A DNA stretch of 47,954 nucleotides from Hymenobacteraceae bacterium. GTDB taxonomy: Bacteria > Bacteroidota > Bacteroidia > Cytophagales > Flexibacteraceae. The stretch lies in assembly GCA_947459175.1 (NCBI GenBank), contig CANHCT010000005.1:1-47954 (forward strand), written 5' to 3'. Below are positions 44,648-47,954 of the stretch, piece by piece (position 1 is the stretch's first letter; every line of letters begins with the position of its first letter). The translations under genes and the position numbers were made by a program. The notes below the pieces were generated by a model. It worked only from the letters and a program-made list of their open reading frames with translations. It made no database searches and was not told the origin of the DNA.

Positions 44648-45493
44648 TCATGAAGCCAGTGATTCCGTCTTAAGCTCCATTTGAAGCATTTTAAAAAGTT
44701 CTGTTTTGTCGGGGATGGGGTCCTCATCTGAGGAAGCCTCCTCATCCTGCGGATGGAGGTACATCGTCCACTCTCCTTTGTGGTATTCGAGTGCACTGAG
44801 ATTTTCTATCCAATCTCCGGAATTAAGGTAGCGAACCAGCTTGCCCCCGAAGTCAAAAACTTTATCTGCGGGCTGATGAATGTGACCACAGACAACGGTG
44901 TCAAATTTCTGGTCGGCAGCAATGCGCCCCACTGTTTCCTCAAATGAATTGATGAATGAGACAGCGGTTTTTACCGAAGCCTTTATTTTTCCGCTGAAAG
45001 AATATCTTTTCTTACCCATTGCTGACAAAATAAAATTCAGAATGGCATTGATAAGAATAAGCAAGTCATAGCCGGTAGCACCCAGTTTTACCAGCCAACG
45101 GGAATGTTCCATGGTAACATCAAATGCATCACCATGAAAAACCCAAACCCGCTCATTTTCAAACTCAAGGACAGCTTTATTTTGGATTCTCAGATTACCA
45201 AATTTCATACCGGAGAACTTTCTGAGCAGTTCGTCGTGGTTGCCCGGTATGTAGATGATTTTGGTTTTTTTACTCAGAAAAGTAAAAAGACGGCGAATGA
45301 TTTTCATATGGCTTTTGGGCCAGTAGCGCCTCGAAAACTGCCACATATCTACTATATCTCCATTGAGAATCAGTGTCTTTGGCTGAATAGATTTGAGATA
45401 ACTCTCCAGTGCCTTGGCCCGGCATCCATAGGTACCCAGATGAACATCTGAAATGATAACCAAATCGGGTTTTCTTTTTTTTCCTTCCTTCAT
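44648..45493 (-). CDS. LpxH-like metallophosphoesterase
   Basis: A 281-residue calcineurin-type phosphoesterase close to the UDP-2,3-diacylglucosamine diphosphatase group. All metal motifs are visible: IISDVHLG near 13-20, LNGDIVDMW, PGNHDELL, VFHGDAFD and VVCGHIHQPAD. A hydrophobic segment (DLLILINAILNFILSAMG) in the middle may touch the membrane. In Bacteroidota several paralogues of this family exist, so lipid A synthesis is only one possibility. It opens the run with a GT-B glycosyltransferase and a GH1 enzyme. Its C-terminus ends in an acidic and helical tail. Confidence 0.83.
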   Translation of the reverse strand: MKEGKKRKPDLVIISDVHLGTYGCRAKALESYLKSIQPKTLILNGDIVDMWQFSRRYWPKSHMKIIRRLFTFLSKKTKIIYIPGNHDELLRKFSGMKFGNLRIQNKAVLEFENERVWVFHGDAFDVTMEHSRWLVKLGATGYDLLILINAILNFILSAMGKKRYSFSGKIKASVKTAVSFINSFEETVGRIAADQKFDTVVCGHIHQPADKVFDFGGKLVRYLNSGDWIENLSALEYHKGEWTMYLHPQDEEASSDEDPIPDKTELFKMLQMELKTESLAS

Positions 45494-45832
45494 TCCTTGT
45501 CAGGTAAATTCAGCGGAAAATATTTTTCTTTCCTAAAAAAAACAGGCAAACAAAATCAAAAAGGTGTCGGATCATCGTACAGATTGAAAGGACAATGTAA
45601 ACCCGTTTTTATCACCACTTTGTGGTGTTATCATTAGCTTTGAATTAACAATTCGGCTGTTTGTTAAGGGAATTTATCCTGAAATTTACTCTTCAGCAAT
45701 TTCAGCTATCAGGGCAGGTGAAAAAAAAGTGAAACTGCCGGATTACATAAGCCGGAAGCCAATGATAAAATGGACAAAGAAATGAATCAAGGGATTGATT
45801 TTCATAGCCTTGAATTTCAAAAATCGATTGAA
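45494..45832. other. Intergenic region with a small perfect dyad
   Basis: About 340 bases between two minus-strand operons. It contains the dyad CACCAC-TTT-GTGGTG at 45613-45627 and, next to it, a plus-strand TAGCTTTG box at 45635-45642 without a good -33 partner. I see no convincing protein frame. The plus-strand frame starting at 45770 runs antisense into the acid phosphatase gene. Confidence 0.45.
45613..45627. repeat. Short perfect inverted repeat, possible operator
   Basis: CACCAC (45613-45618), TTT, GTGGTG (45622-45627). It lies 120 bases upstream of the metallophosphoesterase start and beside a TAnnTTTG box on the other strand. No T-run follows on either strand, so a protein site is more likely than a terminator. 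Confidence 0.35.
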
Positions 45833-46648
45833 TCAGAACATATACCTGTTCAGGTACCGGGTAAGGGCTTCCTGCCATACAGAATCGGCAGTCTGACCGA
45901 ACTTAACTTTCCGGTAACCAAACAAGGCATCCTTCCAGGTTCCGTAAACGGGGTTGGGGAAAATGATGAATTTTTTTCCCCAAAGTTCTTTCCTGTCCAT
46001 TACGGCCTTCATGCGCTCTTCCGGGTTGATTTTTTCTTCCCAAACTCCATCGAAATCGGCCAGATTGTCGCCGAGCAGCATCAGGATTTGTTTGTTTTTT
46101 GAAATGGCATTTCGCCTTTCTACTTTATTTGAAGTATTGGTTTTCAGGAAAATATGTGCCGAATCAGCAAAAGGAAGACCAAGATTTTTCAGATTCAATA
46201 TGGCAGCACCCAAATTCTTCTCCTGCCGGTTGGAGATGTAGAATACCTCAATTCCCATTTGCTGTGCCTTCCTGAAATATTCCACAGCCCCGGGAAAGGC
46301 AGGGGCCCTGGCGGCTTTTTCCCAGTCGCTCCAGTAGTCGGGATAGTCTTTGCCTTCAAGCAAGACTTTGGCAGACCAGGCTGAGTTGTCGAGTACCGTT
46401 TCGTCCAGGTCGGTGATGATGATGGGTTGTAAAGGATTGGCTTTGTTGGATTCCATTTCCCTTTCCAGCTGCATTGCGGCCAATCGGTAGGTTTGGAGAT
46501 AACAGGCCTCTTTTTCGGCCGAAAAGGTAAACCAGGCCACCGACATCAGCCTCGGGTCCTGAGAGATTGCCGGAGCTTTTTCTCCTGGTTGAAAGGCGAG
46601 CAAAAGCAGCAATACGGGTATCCAAAAGGAGGAAAAATGGATTTTCAT
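45833..46648 (-). CDS. Exported acid phosphatase, e(P4)/class B HAD type
   Basis: A 271-residue HAD-superfamily phosphatase. The nucleophile motif is ITDLDETVLDNS with Asp80 and Asp82; later motifs are FYISNRQEK and LGDNLADFDG. This is the 5'-nucleotidase, lipoprotein e(P4) family, which removes phosphate from nucleotides such as NMN outside the cytoplasm. The N-terminus (FWIPVLLLLLAFQ) is a signal peptide, but there is no lipobox cysteine, unlike classical e(P4); the only early Cys is Cys49. The protein is therefore probably periplasmic. It lies 22 bases after the GNAT gene and probably shares its transcript. Confidence 0.85.
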   Translation of the reverse strand: MKIHFSSFWIPVLLLLLAFQPGEKAPAISQDPRLMSVAWFTFSAEKEACYLQTYRLAAMQLEREMESNKANPLQPIIITDLDETVLDNSAWSAKVLLEGKDYPDYWSDWEKAARAPAFPGAVEYFRKAQQMGIEVFYISNRQEKNLGAAILNLKNLGLPFADSAHIFLKTNTSNKVERRNAISKNKQILMLLGDNLADFDGVWEEKINPEERMKAVMDRKELWGKKFIIFPNPVYGTWKDALFGYRKVKFGQTADSVWQEALTRYLNRYMF

Positions 46649-46670
46649 ACGGTAAAGTTATGGCAGATGG

Positions 46671-47234
46671 TTAAGGTATTACATTTCCGGATGCCTTTCT
46701 CCATTCCGGTTCCAAAAGGCGGAATATCAAAGAATCTTCAAAGTGATCTGTGAAAAAATAGTTTTCTCTCAGCAGCCCCTCTTCGGTAAATCCAAACTTA
46801 CGGACCATATGAAGGGAAACATCATTTCGCGGTTCTACCTGTGCCTCGATGCGGTGAAGCCGGAGGGTTTCGAAACCAAACTGAATGATGGGTCCGACGG
46901 CCTCACTCATATAGCCCTTATTTTTGTATTGTTCACCCCTGAGCGAATAGCCCAGTTCGGCTTTGCGGTGATAGGGATGCCAGTTATGAAAACCTGCTGA
47001 ACCTATGGTGCTTCCCGTTTCTTTCAAAACCAATTGAAAATGAGCAAGAAGTCTGAAGAAATACGAATATTGTTCTCTGAAAAGTGACTTCTCTCTTTCG
47101 AGTTCTTCCGGTTCAGAATAGCCGAAGATGCCCATTATTTCTGAATCTGATTTTTCTGAAAACACCAGCCCGTATGAATTCAAATCGTACTTTTTGAGCA
47201 GAAGCCGCGGGGTTTCCAAAATGGGAACTTCCAT
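46671..47234 (-). CDS. GNAT N-acetyltransferase, RimJ/RimL type
   Basis: A 187-residue acetyl-CoA-dependent transferase. The family start (ILETPRLLLKKYDL) is present, then GSAGFHNWHPYHRKAELGYSL, the acetyl-CoA pyrophosphate-binding region RGEQYKNKGYMSEAV near 98-112, and ASN-like NDVSLHMVRKFGFTEEGLLRE. Substrate cannot be told; RimJ/RimL relatives acetylate ribosomal protein N-termini, but many act on small molecules. The gene starts four bases after the hisS stop, so it is probably read from the hisS transcript. Confidence 0.87.
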   Translation of the reverse strand: MEVPILETPRLLLKKYDLNSYGLVFSEKSDSEIMGIFGYSEPEELEREKSLFREQYSYFFRLLAHFQLVLKETGSTIGSAGFHNWHPYHRKAELGYSLRGEQYKNKGYMSEAVGPIIQFGFETLRLHRIEAQVEPRNDVSLHMVRKFGFTEEGLLRENYFFTDHFEDSLIFRLLEPEWRKASGNVIP

Positions 47235-47238
47235 GAAA

Positions 47239-47954
47239 TCACGAATTTATTTTGAGGATGAGTTCTTCAAAGCTGAGTTTTTCCTGTTCTGAAGTGGCCA
47301 GTTTTTTCAGGGTAAGTTTTCCTTCTTTGATTTCATCTTCGCCTGCTACCACCACATAAGGAATCTGTTTGGCATCGGCATAGGCAAATTGTTTTTTTAG
47401 TTTCGCCGCCTCGGGATAGATCTCGCAGGCAATGCCGTTTTTGCGAAGTCCGGCAAGAAGGCCGAGATAAAAAGGCAGCTGATTTTCATCGAATTGTACC
47501 ACCAGCACCTGCGTAGGGGAGGATGGCATTTCGGCCACCTTTCCCAACTCCTGGAGCAAATCGTAAATCCTGTCGATGCCAAAAGAGAAGCCGACACCGG
47601 GGATTCCGTCTACTCCAAAAACAGAGGTCAATTCATCATAGCGGCCGCCTCCGGAAATGCTGCCCACTTTTACGCCCTGCGGCACGACTTCAAAAATGGG
47701 CCCGGTGTAGTAGGAAAGGCCACGGGCCAGGCTCAGATCGAAGCGCATACGGGCCAGTACCTCGGGGAATCCTGCCAAAAGAGAAGCCATTTTGTCCAGG
47801 TCTTCAAAGCCTTTCCGGCAATCTTCATTTTCTGATAAATGGGTCTTAAGATTTTGATAATCAGTAGAATAAAAAGAAAGAAGATCTGTCCGGAAGCCAT
47901 TGAGCTTTTCAATAAAGGCTTCAGAAAATTCTTTTTTTCTCAGTTCATCGGCCA
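47239..47954 (-). CDS. hisS: Histidyl-tRNA synthetase, C-terminal part (N-terminus beyond window)
   Basis: The frame is open from 47239 to the window end, giving 238 residues of the class II enzyme that charges tRNA-His. Visible parts: the histidine-binding signature LARGLSYYTGPIFEV; SGGGRYDELTSVFG; motif 3 PGVGFSFGIDRIYDLL; and the anticodon-binding domain with VLVVQFDENQLPFYLGLLAGLR and FAYADAKQIPYVVVAGEDE. About half of the protein is missing at the edge. An internal Met at 47790 is not the true start, because the preceding 54 codons are open and protein-like. Confidence 0.95.
   Translation of the reverse strand, partial: ADELRKKEFSEAFIEKLNGFRTDLLSFYSTDYQNLKTHLSENEDCRKGFEDLDKMASLLAGFPEVLARMRFDLSLARGLSYYTGPIFEVVPQGVKVGSISGGGRYDELTSVFGVDGIPGVGFSFGIDRIYDLLQELGKVAEMPSSPTQVLVVQFDENQLPFYLGLLAGLRKNGIACEIYPEAAKLKKQFAYADAKQIPYVVVAGEDEIKEGKLTLKKLATSEQEKLSFEELILKINS

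Noticed and set aside
45770-46102. A 110-residue plus-strand frame near the acid phosphatase
   Set aside because: Mostly antisense to the phosphatase gene; only the first 21 codons lie in intergenic DNA and show no signal.

Overview
The window reads as a chromosomal segment from a member of the Bacteroidota. Five things point that way: an RpoB of Bacteroidota type; a 1346-residue exported protein ending in a type IX secretion (Por) sorting domain; a DUF4476-caspase protein; a FadL/OmpP1-type barrel directly downstream of coaX; and many upstream regions carrying the phylum's promoter pattern (TTG or TTTG, about 18-20 bases, then TAnnTTTG) rather than E. coli-type boxes. Coding density is high and most genes sit in short co-directional runs. 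I see no rRNA, tRNA, CRISPR array or insertion sequence.

Layout. 1-133: start of an exported protein cut by the window edge. 892-2564: two family 2 glycosyltransferases. 2672-5563: deoC, a NYN-nuclease/cold-shock fusion and a DegT-type sugar aminotransferase. 5575-8158: an exported caspase-like protein and a bifunctional-nuclease (DUF151) protein. 8256-12109: etfA/etfB, a YheT-like hydrolase and alanine dehydrogenase. 12413-14809: a PadR regulator, a double-PspC membrane protein and a small exported basic protein, behind a promoter with a candidate PadR operator. 15213-16322: a Fic AMP-transferase gene with a striking palindromic control region. 16441-20316: rpoB standing alone. 20455-21572: an IscA-type Fe-S carrier, an unknown small ORF and a DUF2335 membrane protein. 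21786-25286: gmd-fcl-rlmD. 25450-30813: a DUF2027-Smr protein, murI, and a plus-strand run of an unknown 95-residue protein, a barrel, an ICMT-like methyltransferase and two membrane proteins. 30831-34649: ispH-tsaD and an OmpA/TPR lipoprotein. 34765-37908: small PspC protein, solute-binding-like protein, coaX and a FadL-like barrel. 37982-42022: giant delta-60 repeat protein. 42201-45493: metallophosphoesterase, glycosyltransferase and GH1 beta-glucosidase. 45833-47954: hisS (partial), a GNAT acetyltransferase and an e(P4)-like acid phosphatase.

How it fits together. Several genes serve the envelope: GDP-fucose synthesis (gmd, fcl), glycosyltransferases, a DegT aminotransferase, murI, two PspC proteins, and outer-membrane barrels and lipoproteins. 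Others are housekeeping (rpoB, hisS, tsaD, ispH, coaX, rlmD, etfAB). The most unusual observations are the isolation of rpoB from rpoC and from the ribosomal protein genes, the three-half-site operator over the fic promoter, the PadR autoregulation geometry, the short ORF/hairpin/DUF2335 arrangement, and the tightly overlapped barrel/methyltransferase/membrane-protein operon at 27853-30813.
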